Below the pieces are notes generated by a model. That model was not told where the DNA came from, made no database searches, and saw only the letters and a list, made by a program, of their open reading frames with translations. Of a stretch of DNA of 25,944 nt, positions 1-10,254 are shown in pieces (the first letter of the stretch is position 1; each line of letters begins with the position of its first letter). The stretch spans positions 16,091 through 42,034 of the forward strand of contig NWUY0300023612.1 of NCBI GenBank assembly GCA_004151065.3, given 5' to 3'. A program made the position numbers and the translations under genes. Origin of the DNA: Larix sibirica. Taxonomy: Eukaryota; Streptophyta; Pinopsida; Pinales; Pinaceae.

Positions 1-71
1 ACTATTACATTTTCAAATGAAAAGAATGATTTATTTTTACATGTCAGCATTGAAGGGTTCAATTTTCATAG
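1..71. other. Unique left flank with inverted-repeat arm
   Basis: This is the only sequence left of the duplicated block. A 10-base arm at 50-59 (TTGAAGGGTT) is exactly reverse-complementary to 79-88, so the boundary at 71/72 lies between the two arms of a short foldback. No gene is visible. Confidence 0.6.
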
Positions 72-2098
72 CCCTTCAAACCCTTCAAAGTGAAATGGGA
101 CCCCACCCTTCAAATTTGATCCCTGCGTCATAAACCATCTATCCTGCAAATTTCTAAAATCTAAATAATATTTACGAGTGAGAGTATTCAACTATGGAAT
201 ACTAGAACGGCATATTCCCTTGATTTATATTATCATGAGCTCTCGCTTGCAAGAATCTGTAGTTGGTGTTTTGTTTTTTTTCACTTGGTATTAATGCCGA
301 GTTTGGGAGATCCATCACATTATGCAGTTCATGTTATAGAGATCTTACAATGAAAAATAAATTCATCCTAATAGAGTTTCGAGTTTCAAGAAGCTAGTTT
401 TTTTTACTCTGTATTTATATTTCATGATAAAATATAAATGCATTCTTCACTATTCAGAAATAGAGTAGTTCTGCAACCAAATTTGTCTTTCTTAATACAA
501 AACAGTTCAACATCTAATCCTGGGGAATCCAGTGTTAAAGTGGCCCCAGTTATCAAGAAGCTAGTTATACCTTAGTAAGAAGTTCATCAATACCTATCAC
601 AATAATGACAGGGACAAAAACATCCAACTGTCTGTATAATCTTCCATTGTATTATTACATAATTCTCAGCTTTAAACTGTGCAGAATGTTCTTGGGAGCA
701 AGAAGTGGAGTATTTCAGAAGTATTTCAACTCTTCTTCTACGCTCTCTATCCGGATTTATACAGGTGATGTATAATGTCGTCAATGTAAATATAAATGGT
801 AATGTTAGGCATTTATGTAATTCTACACTATAGGTAAACAAAGAATTTTTTTATAGCAATGGCTTAACACTTTTTCTTTTTCTTGTTTATGATAATGAAA
901 TAACACTTATCTTTTTGAGGTGAACATGTGCAATAGTGATTGTTTTACAATATATGTATTTTTCATCTACCTTCGAAGTGAAGGTCTAGCGAAGTTGCAG
1001 ATGCATCATCCACTTACTTATGCAAATGCATACCTTCACTTTAAAGCTCTTATTTTGTTGCATATTTTCGTTTTGGTTTCTTTGATTTATCATTCTCATA
1101 GATACTTATAGAGACTTATCTTCCCAAAACCTATACATACATAGTAGAACTTCTGGTTTACTAGTTGTATCATTTTGTATGAAATACAAGAACGAGATTG
1201 AAATCTCATTTATACAATCTTTATGTGGTACATTTGTTATAATGACAATATAATTTGGTGTATTATCTTAAGAAGAAATCACTATTTCTAGTTATTTTTT
1301 AGAAGTTGCAAAGAAGTAATTGGCAAAGAATATTTAGCAATCTCAATTGGGTAGCTTACATATGATATCATCTCATTAATATTAGTTATATTATACCCGC
1401 ATTACATCGAGGATTATCAAAGCAATGATGGGGAACATTTTTTGCTTGCTCATGTTTCTAATTGTTAATAATATGCTCTACTCACTTTTTAATGACTATT
1501 TTTTCCTTACTCTAATTTCAAATATTTTCCATTGCATTACAATGCCTTATAGCTCATTGGATTTCCCCCCTTCCTGCTTACATCACAAGGGCATTTCCCC
1601 TAAGCATCTCTTGTTATTATGTTCATAGCATCGTCCTACAACTATCTGTCTTAGGTACCCTCCCTCCTCTGAGAGCCACCAAGTTAGGTACCTAAATATT
1701 GGCCACTAAATTACCTCTTCTTCAGTATGTGTAATAGGTTACCTTTCCTTCAAGATAAAACCAAACAATTAGAGGATCTTCAGTATTTAAAGTAATAGGA
1801 GCTTCAATCAAACCTCCAGTCCCAACCTTGGTATTATCCACTCCAAAGAATGCACATGTTGTCGAATGGATTTTGAACAACACCTGATAAAAGGATTTTC
1901 AAGTTCCCTAAAGGACAACCTCTAAGTTTCAAATGTGAATGGTTGAAAGGAATAATTTAGGTGCCTATCTCCACAGTCTTAACATAACTAAAAAAATATT
2001 TTGGTCCTCAAGTGAGGATTTTTACTATGTTGCTTGAGGGTTGATTTTAGGCTTAACTTGGTGTCATGAACCAAATGTTGTTTGATTTAATGTGTACA
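72..2098. other. Intergenic, no recognised gene (copy A)
   Basis: This is AT-rich sequence. The few open frames are under 90 codons, and none resembles a known family. A small inverted repeat (CCTCAAG at about 2007, CTTGAGG at about 2032) is the only local structure noticed. It may be old transposon debris, but nothing could be identified. Confidence 0.5.
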
Positions 2099-3745
2099 TG
2101 TGGTGTGTAACACACCCAGTGTCACATTAACTTAGCATAATGCGCAACAATGCATAACAAAAACATATTAAATGAATCTTTTAGCGCAAGCTTAATTTAA
2201 TTATATGTTGCACATTTATCATTTCGAGCATCTAGGCTTATTATAATGATAAGAAAAACTTAAATAATAAAATTCATACTTAAGTTACAAATAAACTTTG
2301 CACAAAGATCTGCGCAGTAAAAACTACCTACACAGTAAGATAATAGTACTTTCCCAGTAAGAATTATATGCACAATAAAACATTATCTACGCATGTTTTA
2401 ACATATCATAAGAACTAGCTTACTTATCTTAAGAACTAGCTTCCCTATCATTAGAAATTGCGCAGTAAAGTTAATATACTATCATATTAACTGGCCACTA
2501 AGATTACATGCATAAAATAAGTGAAATAGCAAATGTCAAATTATCCAAAGTATGGAATGTACTATTCCAATATATTCCATCTACACGAATTTTAACCAAG
2601 CAAAACAAAATTTCTACCAGTCATCAATTAAATAACATTTCATGAATTAAAACAGAAACTATGGAATTGTTTCACCATTCATCAAATAAATAATAATGAA
2701 AATTAAACAACATTTCCAGAAATTGAAAACTTATCTGGAAAATAATTGAATTGGGAAAATGGTTATGTGGCTTCCACACTCCACCCAACCATAAGCAATT
2801 TTTCTCATTTATCTCTCAGCAAAATGCCACCCCAATCTGAGACTCGTGCATTCACCAAATAGACATCTCACTGGTCCCCAATTTTTCATAATCAACACTT
2901 GGCACTCATGAAAATTGCTTTAAATCCAACTCCATGCCAAACGGTGCATTTCTCCTCCTTGATTTCCTTCCGATATGCAAAACAATGATGTCCATCACTG
3001 CCTTTTGTGCTCAAAATTCCACCAATTCAGCTTCCTACACCATTTTCCACTTCACTAGAATGACCAGAGACAATATGGCATAGTTTCAGTAGGAAAAATC
3101 CCACGAACTGATTCACGGACTCAAAAATTCTTATAAGATTCCCTTCTCAGACAATCATTCTCCTCTATAAGCTATAAACTTTCACTCCCCTATTTACTCA
3201 TACCTCCCACCTACGCAGATTCTTCTTCCACCATGAAGGAATATCAATTCATCATCTGAATAATCCCCCCTTTTTCATATGCATGCATTGCTTTAATGCA
3301 TGGCTAGAGGGAACCACATGGGTTCTCCAAGAGACCCGCATTTCCTCATTTAATATTTTTATTTTTATATTCAAATAAAAACATTTAAGCTTTTCCCCTA
3401 ATACCACTTAACCCACTTAATCATAGTTAATTGATAATTATGATTTTAAAAACATAACTAAAGTCATTTAAATGGGTTCGAGACTTAGGATAAACTTTTG
3501 GAATATTTTAAGGGTCTAAAGGGTATCTAAGGGCCATAAAAGAAAGTTTCCTCCTAGGCCACTTTTAACCTTCTTACTGTCTCTGGTGAATACATGAGTC
3601 CCCGATATTTTCAGCGTACTGCCTCAGCACAGCCAGTTGTGGATTTTAATATTAATAATTACAAAAAATACAATATGTTCAGCCTTGTAGGAATTCATAA
3701 ACAATGGCCATCATCATAATAGGATTTCAAACTAGGGGTGTTACA
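2099..3745 (+). mobile_element. Candidate solo LTR (copy A)
   Basis: The block starts with TG, ends with CA, and is flanked on both sides by an identical 7-base direct repeat, GTGTACA (2092-2098 and 3746-3752). Near the left end TGTAACACACCC (2106) and at the right end GGGGTGTTACA (3735-3745) form an imperfect terminal inverted pair, typical of plant LTRs. A TATA-like stretch (TCTATAAGCTATAAAC, 3164-3179) suggests plus-strand transcription about 1.07 kb into the element. No tRNA primer-binding site follows the right end and no partner LTR was found within the copy, so a solo LTR is inferred. Seven-base target duplications are longer than the usual 4-6 for LTR elements, so the exact left edge is uncertain. 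Confidence 0.4.
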
Positions 3746-4879
3746 GTGTACAACAAAACTTAAATTGCTTTGAAAAATAAATGCTGACAATTAAAAAGTG
3801 CAAGGTGACATAGCATCATTTGGCACTAATAAGTCATTGATGCTCATATGGCCTTCATATCAACCAATTATAGTGATTTCTTACTCAAAATGCCTTGAAT
3901 TAGCACTTTTTCCACATAGACACACATTTCCTCAAGGAAAGGAGCATCTTAGATTATTCTTGCTAGCGAAAAAAGGAGTGCCTCCCTTGGAAATCATGAA
4001 AAAGATAAAATTCATAACAAATATCGCAATCCTGAGATTGGTTCATACAATTTGTACACCTATCCTCCTTGGAAACCCAATACCAACTGTCTCAATCACC
4101 TTCTAAAGACTATAAATTGAGACCAAGAGATGAAGAGGAAGGAACCATCATTTGTATACCCTTATGTTGGAGAAATCGCAAGGATTAATCTTTGAATCAT
4201 TATGATCTGCAGAAACTCTTGTTTTTTCCATATAAATTCTACGTGGGATTTGAGATCTAAAACTCCTAAGTTTTTCTCATTCCCTTATGCATATGGAGTC
4301 AGAGTCTTGAAGATACCTTAAGTGACCCAAGAATGGAGGAACCCAGACGATGATGATGATGAGAGGTGCCGGCAGCAACATCGGGTATTATATTTGTTGT
4401 TTGTTTCAAAAAATGAAGATATCTCTTATTTCTACCCTCCAAATATGGTTGTTCTTCATTAATTGTTGTTTTAATTGGTGTTTAGATTAATGAATCAATT
4501 TGCTTGATGAATTGGTTAAAAGTTAGTAATTTTTTTACATTTTATCTTGTGTAATCATTTGTGTTTGAGGAAGGTATTCATGTATTCTTTATTTGTAGGT
4601 TTTAGAGCCCATATATAATTGCAGACAAATGCATAACATCCACCTCAACTCCCTTGGAGTGTGCATGTCTTCACGAGGATACTTGCACATTGGGTGATTG
4701 TTGCACAAGGGTTACTATAAACTTCTCTCATTCCTTTGATAGTTGGTATACACCCTATTTATCCCAAGCTAACTTAAGGAAGATTGTTTCCATTGGTTCT
4801 TCACTGATTAAATATCTCATAGGAAATTTTTGAAGTGAGTGCTTGATTGATGTAGCATGCATTGGGTTGTGTCTGATCA
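3746..4879. other. Intergenic, probable retrotransposon debris (copy A)
   Basis: No gene is recognised. One open frame near 3798-4106 starts at a non-ATG codon and resembles nothing known. The stretch lies between the candidate LTR and the gag remnant and could be the decayed leader of the gag-bearing element, but no primer-binding site or LTR end was located. Confidence 0.35.
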
Positions 4880-5111
4880 GGTTGATTAGTTCAAAGTGGT
4901 TAACCAACCATTCTGTCATTCCTGAAGGACTAAATGTATTTCCCTGGAAGACACAAAACCACCTTCAACAAGATGAAGGCTCGATCCTAACACCGGGTTG
5001 ATCAGTTCAAAGTGGTTGACCAACCATTCTGTCATTCCTGAAGGACTAAATGTCTTTCCCTGGAAGACACAAAACCACCTTCAATAAGATGAAGGCTTGA
5101 TCCTAACACAC
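4880..5111 (+). repeat. 116-base tandem duplication, two units (copy A)
   Basis: Unit 1 (4880-4995) and unit 2 (4996-5111) align end to end with only a few substitutions, for example TTAACCAACC against TTGACCAACC and ATGTATTTCC against ATGTCTTTCC. It lies just upstream of the gag remnant, in what would be the element's leader. Confidence 0.85.
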
Positions 5112-5199
5112 TTATCAAGGTGTCGGGAGAAGATAATCGACAAGTCATAAATAAACCCAAAAGAGAAGTCTAACTAGAATAAAATTAAAAATCTGAAAA

Positions 5200-6830
5200 C
5201 CAAGGAAGTTCTCTAGGACCTAGAAGGGATTCTTCCCCTCCTCTAAGTGATGATTTTAGACCAGATGAAATTGAGGATATTCCCAATCCGTCCTCGGAAC
5301 ATTTTAACCCTCCTTTGACTAACCCTCAAAGTCCCCTTCTGGTGAACATTTGGGATTTCTCAAGAAGAGATTTTGTCCAACATCTAAATCCATTAAATCA
5401 GTGTAACATGAGTACCACTACAAATATGTCGATTGTTTGGGGCACTGCTCCTCCTTTAATTAGTATCCCTCTAGGGGCAGTGATATAGTTGTGTCTGGCA
5501 TCTTGTCAGGAGGTGTCAATCCCACCATTTATGTGACACCCATAGGGCCCACCCCTGTGGCTACTCCTACTAGTGGGATTGGTTCATCATCTTATGTTCC
5601 CCAAAGTAATGGCCCGTTCTCATTTGGCAGCTATGTTATCCCATTTACCTTCACAAGCGTACATATCCAAATGTATGCACCGTCTCTAGGGGCTAGGGGA
5701 TGGTTTCTTTCTGTCAATGGGTTTTACAGCCAAAAGTGCTCCTTTCTAGTGAACCAAAACTTTGAGTGGTGCTTTTCCTATTCAAGGTTCATATGCACAC
5801 ACCAAATACTCTAGGTGGTGCAAATCCGCTAGGAGGTATTTTTTTCATTGGCAATCAGATGTATAATCCTGTGATGGGGCAACCCCAACGCTTGTTTAAT
5901 TCATTTTCCTAAGTCCAACTGTCATTTCTCACTAAATTAAATCTTCCCGATTTGATGAAGATGACTAATGACCAGGTGTGACATTATGCCAACTAACCTC
6001 CCATCCCGACAAACTTTCCCTTCGACATTCCTAAGTTCGAAGGGAAGGATAGAGAAGATCCTTCAAACCATGTGATGACCTTCCATCACTGGCGTTCATC
6101 GAGCTAATTAAAAAGCGTCTCCATTAGGTTGAGACTTTTCCAACACACCTTAACTGATACTGCTGCTAAGTGGTATATAGAGCTACCAAGCTTTGCTTAT
6201 AGTGATTTTGGATCTTTGGCTATCACATTTCTCACATGCTATAGTCATCAGTCTGGTACGAAACTAGGATGAAGGTGTTGATGTCCTTTAGACGAGACAT
6301 TACCACCCACACCTCTGATCATATCCATGAATAGAGAAGGAGGCGACGTATGATTAAGGCTCAAATCCTTTATGTTTTCCCAGTATATTGGGTTTTTAAT
6401 TCCATGTTGTTATATATAGCCAAGGACGTGACCTTATCTGATGCCACGAAGGAAGAACAAGCCATTGTTGGATCCCAATAATTAGATCTAGTTTATTCCT
6501 AGTTTAGGGTTCTATATGACATTTTGTTGACTGCACCAAGGGAAAAAATAGATTCAACCAAGCCAAAGCCATGACCACAAGTTGATAGTGTGATTGGCTC
6601 TACATAAAATGTTGCAGTTACCTAAGTGTTTAGTCAAATGGGACAAATGTCCTTATCTACTAAAATGACAATTAACGTTGCTCAGAATAATGCAAGTGAC
6701 CACAGGCCCTTCATAATATTCTGACTTCATTTTGGTTTAGTCCTTTGACAAGAAAGGGAACCAGCTAGCCAAAGACAAATAGAAAGGTAAGAACAAAAAG
6801 TTGATCCAAAATTATTCCTACCATATTTGG
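5200..6830 (+). pseudogene. Degenerate LTR-retrotransposon gag (copy A)
   Basis: Reading three frames piecewise gives a recognisable plant Ty3/gypsy-type gag. The first open piece (about 5213-5485) is rich in Pro, Ser and Asp and ends at an in-frame TAG (5486-5488). A second piece in another frame (5491-5814) is Gly/Pro/Thr/Ser-rich. From 6030 the retrotransposon gag domain appears, with PKFEGKDREDPSNHVMTFHH, then after a stop SIRLRLFQHTLTDTAAKWYI, and later SDHIHE, KAQI and AKDVTLSDATKEEQAI. At least four stops and several frame changes make it non-functional. No protease, RT or integrase follows, so only the gag end survives. The identification rests on remembered family consensus, not a search. 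Confidence 0.75.
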
Positions 6831-7092
6831 GCCAAAAATCTGAGTTTCATTTCCTTTAAGCATCCATCTCTTTAAACTACATAACTCTTATATTCAAATA
6901 TTCTACCTTCTTTTTCTTGTTTTCTTTAAAGGTGTCAAAACCTAGAATATGTTGGAATCTCTGCATTATGTGAGTAGAATGCTCGACATGTTTCAATCCT
7001 AACTTGAATCATCATTCGAAGCTCTTTTTGTCAAAAAAAAGTCACGTTAGATAGCAAAATGATGAGGTTGTATAAATACTGAAAATGCCATA
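6831..7092. other. Spacer between gag remnant and Penelope-like element (copy A)
   Basis: Under 300 bases. It includes the region just past the 3' end of the reverse-strand Penelope-like pseudogene. No LTR end, poly(A) tail or clear target duplication could be placed here. Confidence 0.3.
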
Positions 7093-8327
7093 TTAGGAGG
7101 AGGGTCGGCTCTTATATTGTTGTTTTCTTACTATTTGAGTCATCAGGTTCCCATTCTTATTTAATTTCCATCCTTCATATCTATTTAGATTATTAGGGTT
7201 TAATTCAATTTCTAGGGCTTCCCTTGTCTTTCTTTTCCCATAATGATCGATTTTTGCAATGACCCTGGCATCTTCTAAACATACGAAGTGTTTAGTTTAT
7301 GAAGAGTGTTCTGCTAATGTAGATTTATGGGTCCTATTCCATTTTAGGTATGTGCTTCAAGTCCAATTTTTATTGACTTTCTTGTTTCTCCTATGTGGAC
7401 TTTTCCACGGGAGCATGGTATTGAGTAAAGTCATCTATACATTTTTGGATTGATAGGGTCTTTGGATGAGTCTACTATGTTTTTAATGGTGTTTATGGGA
7501 GAGAATGCTACATTGATGTCTCCTCTTTTTAATACTCTTTCCAATTTTTCCAATGTTCCCTTGATGTAAGGAAGCAAGACTCTCTTGCTTCGGGTTTCAC
7601 TCCTCCTTCTAGTCTTGGTTCTTCTTGCCTTCATCACAGTCTCGTTGAAAAGGTTGACCTTATATCCGTTCTTCAAAGAGGTATTGGATAGATGACTCAA
7701 TTCATGCTTCACGTGCTCTTTGTCTGATATTCTTAGAGCCCTAGTTACCAAGGTGTTAAGCACCCCTTCTTTTTGGGAAGGAAAATGAGGAGAGTTGGCA
7801 TGTAAGTAACGATCAGTATGAGTGGGTTTCTTATAAACTTGGTGTGAGAGGGTTCCATCGTCTTTTCTAGTGATGAGGACATCTATGAAAGGTATGCAAT
7901 TGTTCTTCGCCATCTCCATTGTGAACTTAATGCTTTCATGTTGGTTGTTTAAATGACCCAAAAATCCGTTTAATTTCTCCCTTCCATGAGGCCACTGAAA
8001 GTTGGTGTCATCTATGAATCTTCTCCATTCTTTGGGTTTTATAGAGAATGAGGCAAGTGCATGTTTCTCGAAGTGTTCCATATACAGGTTGGCCACTATG
8101 GGTGAGAAAGGAGATCTCATTGCCATTCCTTCAGTTTGTTCATAAAAGCTTCCATGGAAGGTGAAATAAGTGGACTTCAAACAAACTCTTACCAAAGAAG
8201 AAGTCTCCCCATCGATTAATCCTTCTATGATTTTAATAGCATCTTCAATTGGGATTTTGGTGTATAGTGAAACGATCCATTTATTCTTATGTATCATCAT
8301 GTTCAACCAGGTGGTAAAACCTATCAT
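7093..8327 (-). pseudogene. Penelope-like element RT + GIY-YIG endonuclease, broken (copy A)
   Basis: The 298-codon reverse-strand frame (8327-7431) matches the C-terminal two-thirds of a Penelope-like reverse transcriptase: VSLYTKIPIEDA (residues 19-30), the primer-grip-side block FYEQTEGMAMRSPFSPIVAN (61-80), the catalytic FIDDT (104-108), and DGTLSHQVYKKPTHTDRYLH (157-176). The thumb region ends near LLPYIKG. A TGA (7431-7433) interrupts it exactly where the GIY-YIG domain begins. Reading on in frame gives LYSIPCSRGKVHIGET, and after a stop and a frameshift KSTLAEHSS, CLEDARVIAKIDHYGKRK and NNLNRYEGWK, ending at a stop at 7093-7095. Damage: the motif A Asp expected just before VVSLYT is replaced (KWIVSLYT), AMG is AMR, and the N-terminus is missing. 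Such elements copy themselves by target-primed reverse transcription; this copy cannot. Family assignment is firm; the Dryad subgroup is inferred. Confidence 0.88.
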
Positions 8328-8803
8328 AACTCAGATGTCAACTGGTGGCAAGGAGAACCATCACTGGTTTCTATCTATGAATGCAAACTGACTCATCAAA
8401 TGGTTATTCAAGGAAAACCATGCCACATGAAATGACTCACTGGTGGTCTATAAGGGGACAAACTTCATCCCTACCAGATGCCTCTAGTTCTGGTTCATCA
8501 ACATGTCTCTATACATTCAAGAAAGACGAGCTCTTAGATAATCAAAAGCAATTTTAGATCTTAATCCAGCACCAAAAGATAATTTTATGCAAAACACCCA
8601 ATATCTCTTGTAGTCATTACTAAGACTGCCTTCAATAAAGTCATGTGCTTTTTAATAACATTTAGCATTACTCCCATGTATGAAACTAGGTAGATCCCAA
8701 TTGAAATAAAACCTCTTACCGCCTAAAATATAATTCATGTATATCCCTCATTTCTTTACTCTCAATGAAATTTATTTGTAAATTAATAATAATAAATTAT
8801 TTA
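8328..8803. other. Intergenic, no recognised gene (copy A)
   Basis: This lies where the missing N-terminal half of the Penelope-like RT would be expected, but none of its motifs is visible on the reverse strand in any frame. Short imperfect repeats (ACTGGTGG at 8341 and 8440, both near GAAAACCA/GAACCA tracts) hint at another degraded insertion. Confidence 0.35.
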
Positions 8804-9010
8804 CAAGCAAGTCAAATCCCACTAACTCATTAGTTAAGGTGTGGGTCTGGTCGGTAGGCGTGACTGGGTTCAATTTCCTTAGGAGTGAGTTAGTTGGGAA
8901 AAACCCCAACATCCAACCAAGGGTGAGCTAGTTGAGATACCCCTGGATTATGGTTTCTTAAACCAAAAGCCACTCCCGCAAGTTAGAGAAATTCTAGCTA
9001 ACAAAAAAAA
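8804..9010 (+). mobile_element. tRNA-derived SINE with target-site duplication (copy A)
   Basis: The element has an RNA polymerase III box A (TAGTTAAGGTG, 8831-8841) that fits the tRNA consensus at every position, and a near-consensus box B (GGTTCAATTTCC, 8867-8878) 36 bases downstream. It ends in an A8 tail (9003-9010). A 10-base direct repeat, AAATTATTTA, flanks it (8794-8803, and overlapping the tail at 9008-9017). Arms CCCACTAACTC (8818-8828) and GAGTTAGTTGGG (8887-8898) can pair around the tRNA-like head. SINEs of this kind are copied in trans by LINE enzymes. The family was not identified. Confidence 0.75.
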
Positions 9011-9219
9011 TTATTTATAAACCACTTCGATTTAATTAAAATTATTTTTTTTATAAATAATCATAATAATTTATCGATTTAATTTTTAATTAAAAAGCAT
9101 AACATGCGTTAACTAAAAAAACGTAACATGTGTCGAAAGATGATGAGAAATACCGAACTGAAATGTTCGACAATGTACCGGTAACACCGAGTGGCTTCTC
9201 GATTGTTCACGAGGAGACG

Positions 9220-9332
9220 GAAGCTTCGGGATGATACAGTGGAAGAGAAATATCGAGACATTCCAGAGACTTCTTACTGGACACGTGTCCATCCACGGCA
9301 GTGTATGCTGCCACCGACTTGCATGTTTAAAG
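9220..9332 (+). promoter_or_regulatory. HSP70 promoter module: HSEs, ABRE/G-box, DRE, TATA-like (copy A)
   Basis: Reading toward the gene: a perfect two-unit heat-shock element GAAGCTTC (9220-9227); a three-unit HSE with one mismatch, TTCcaGAGacTTC (9261-9273); an ABRE/G-box-like ACACGTGTCC (9281-9290); a DRE/CRT core ACCGAC (9313-9318); and a TATA-like TTTAAAG (9326-9332), about 123 bases before the ATG. HSF binding to inverted nGAAn units drives heat induction, and ABRE and DRE respond to ABA and to drought or cold in other plants. The motifs are seen; their use is inferred. Confidence 0.6.
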
Positions 9333-9454
9333 GGACCCCTCAGGACAGTTTAATTTATCATCGTTGCACTGCTAATTGGGCAAGGAATACAGAACGTTTT
9401 GCTTCCATTTTCTGTGTATTTGTGTTGATATTTCTGGGATTTTGAGTATTAACG

Positions 9455-10254
9455 ATGGCCAGTGGTGAAGGAAAGGCGATTGGTATCGATCTGGGAACTA
9501 CTTACAGTTGTGTGGGCGTTTGGCAGCACGACAGAGTAGAAATAATTCCCAATGACCAAGGCAACAGAACGACTCCTTCATATGTTGCTTTTACTGATAC
9601 AGAGCGCCTTATCGGGGACGCCGCAAAGAATCAGGTGGCTATGAATCCCCAAAACACGGTCTTTGATGCCAAAAGATTGATTGGCAGGCGCTTCACGGAT
9701 GCCTCTGTGCAGAGTGACATGAAGCTCTGGCCCTTCAGGGTCTTGTCCGGCCCCGGTGATAAGCCCATGATCGAAGTCACATACAAGGGCGAGAAGAAGC
9801 AATTTTCACCCGAGGAGATTTCCTCCATGGTGCTCACCAAGATGAAGGAGATTGCCGAGGCCTTTCTTGGTCAGACTGTGAAGAATGCTGTGGTTACTGT
9901 TCCTGCCTATTTCAATGACTCGCAGAGACAGGCGACTAAGGATTCCGGTCTCATTTCTGGGCTGAATGTGTTGAGGATCATCAATGAGCCCACTGCTGCT
10001 GCCATTGCTTATGGGCTTGATAAAAAGTCCACTTCTACAAAAGAAAAGAATGTGCTGATATTTGATTTGGGAGGAGGGACTTTCGATGTCTCGATTCTGA
10101 CGATTGAAGAGGGAATCTTTGAGGTGAAAGCCACTGCTGGAGATACCCACTTGGGAGGTGAGGATTTTGATAATAGGATGGTGAATCACTTTGTGCAAGA
10201 ATTCAAGAGAAAGCACAAGAAGGACATCAGCGGGAATGCCAGAGCTCTTCGCAG
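9455..10254 (+). CDS. Cytosolic HSP70, exon 1 only (copy A, cut by gap)
   Basis: This is the first 266 codons plus two bases of the same HSP70 that is complete in copy B. It covers the start of the nucleotide-binding domain, with the first family signature IDLGTTYS (residues 11-18) and the second [11 protein letters not shown] (203-213). It ends at a GT donor (AG|GTATGG, 10254/10255). No exon 2 follows: the contig ends at 10616 inside the intron. Reading through the donor adds a hydrophobic tail to a stop at 10352-10354, which is intron sequence and not protein. It is most likely the same physical exon as 20017-20816 counted twice, not a truncated paralogue. Confidence 0.9.

Noticed and set aside
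587-841. Short open frames at 587-841, 920-1111, 1425-1628 and 3798-4106 and their copy B equivalents
   Set aside because: They are under 105 codons, have low-complexity or AT-driven composition, some use non-ATG starts, and show no motifs or conserved context. Their presence in both copies reflects the duplication and is not evidence of selection.
7259-7453. 64-codon forward frame over the Penelope-like endonuclease region
   Set aside because: It is antisense to the recognisable GIY-YIG remnant, so it is a shadow frame.
8818-8898. Functional tRNA gene
   Set aside because: Box A and a near box B are present, but the cloverleaf arms do not form properly, box B deviates at its end, and the element runs on for over 100 bases to an A tail with target duplications. 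This fits a SINE.
9191-9445. 84-codon open frame just upstream of and in frame with HSP70
   Set aside because: It starts at GTG, not ATG, overlaps the heat-shock elements and TATA-like motif, ends in a stop before the HSP70 ATG, and resembles no family. It is promoter and leader sequence.
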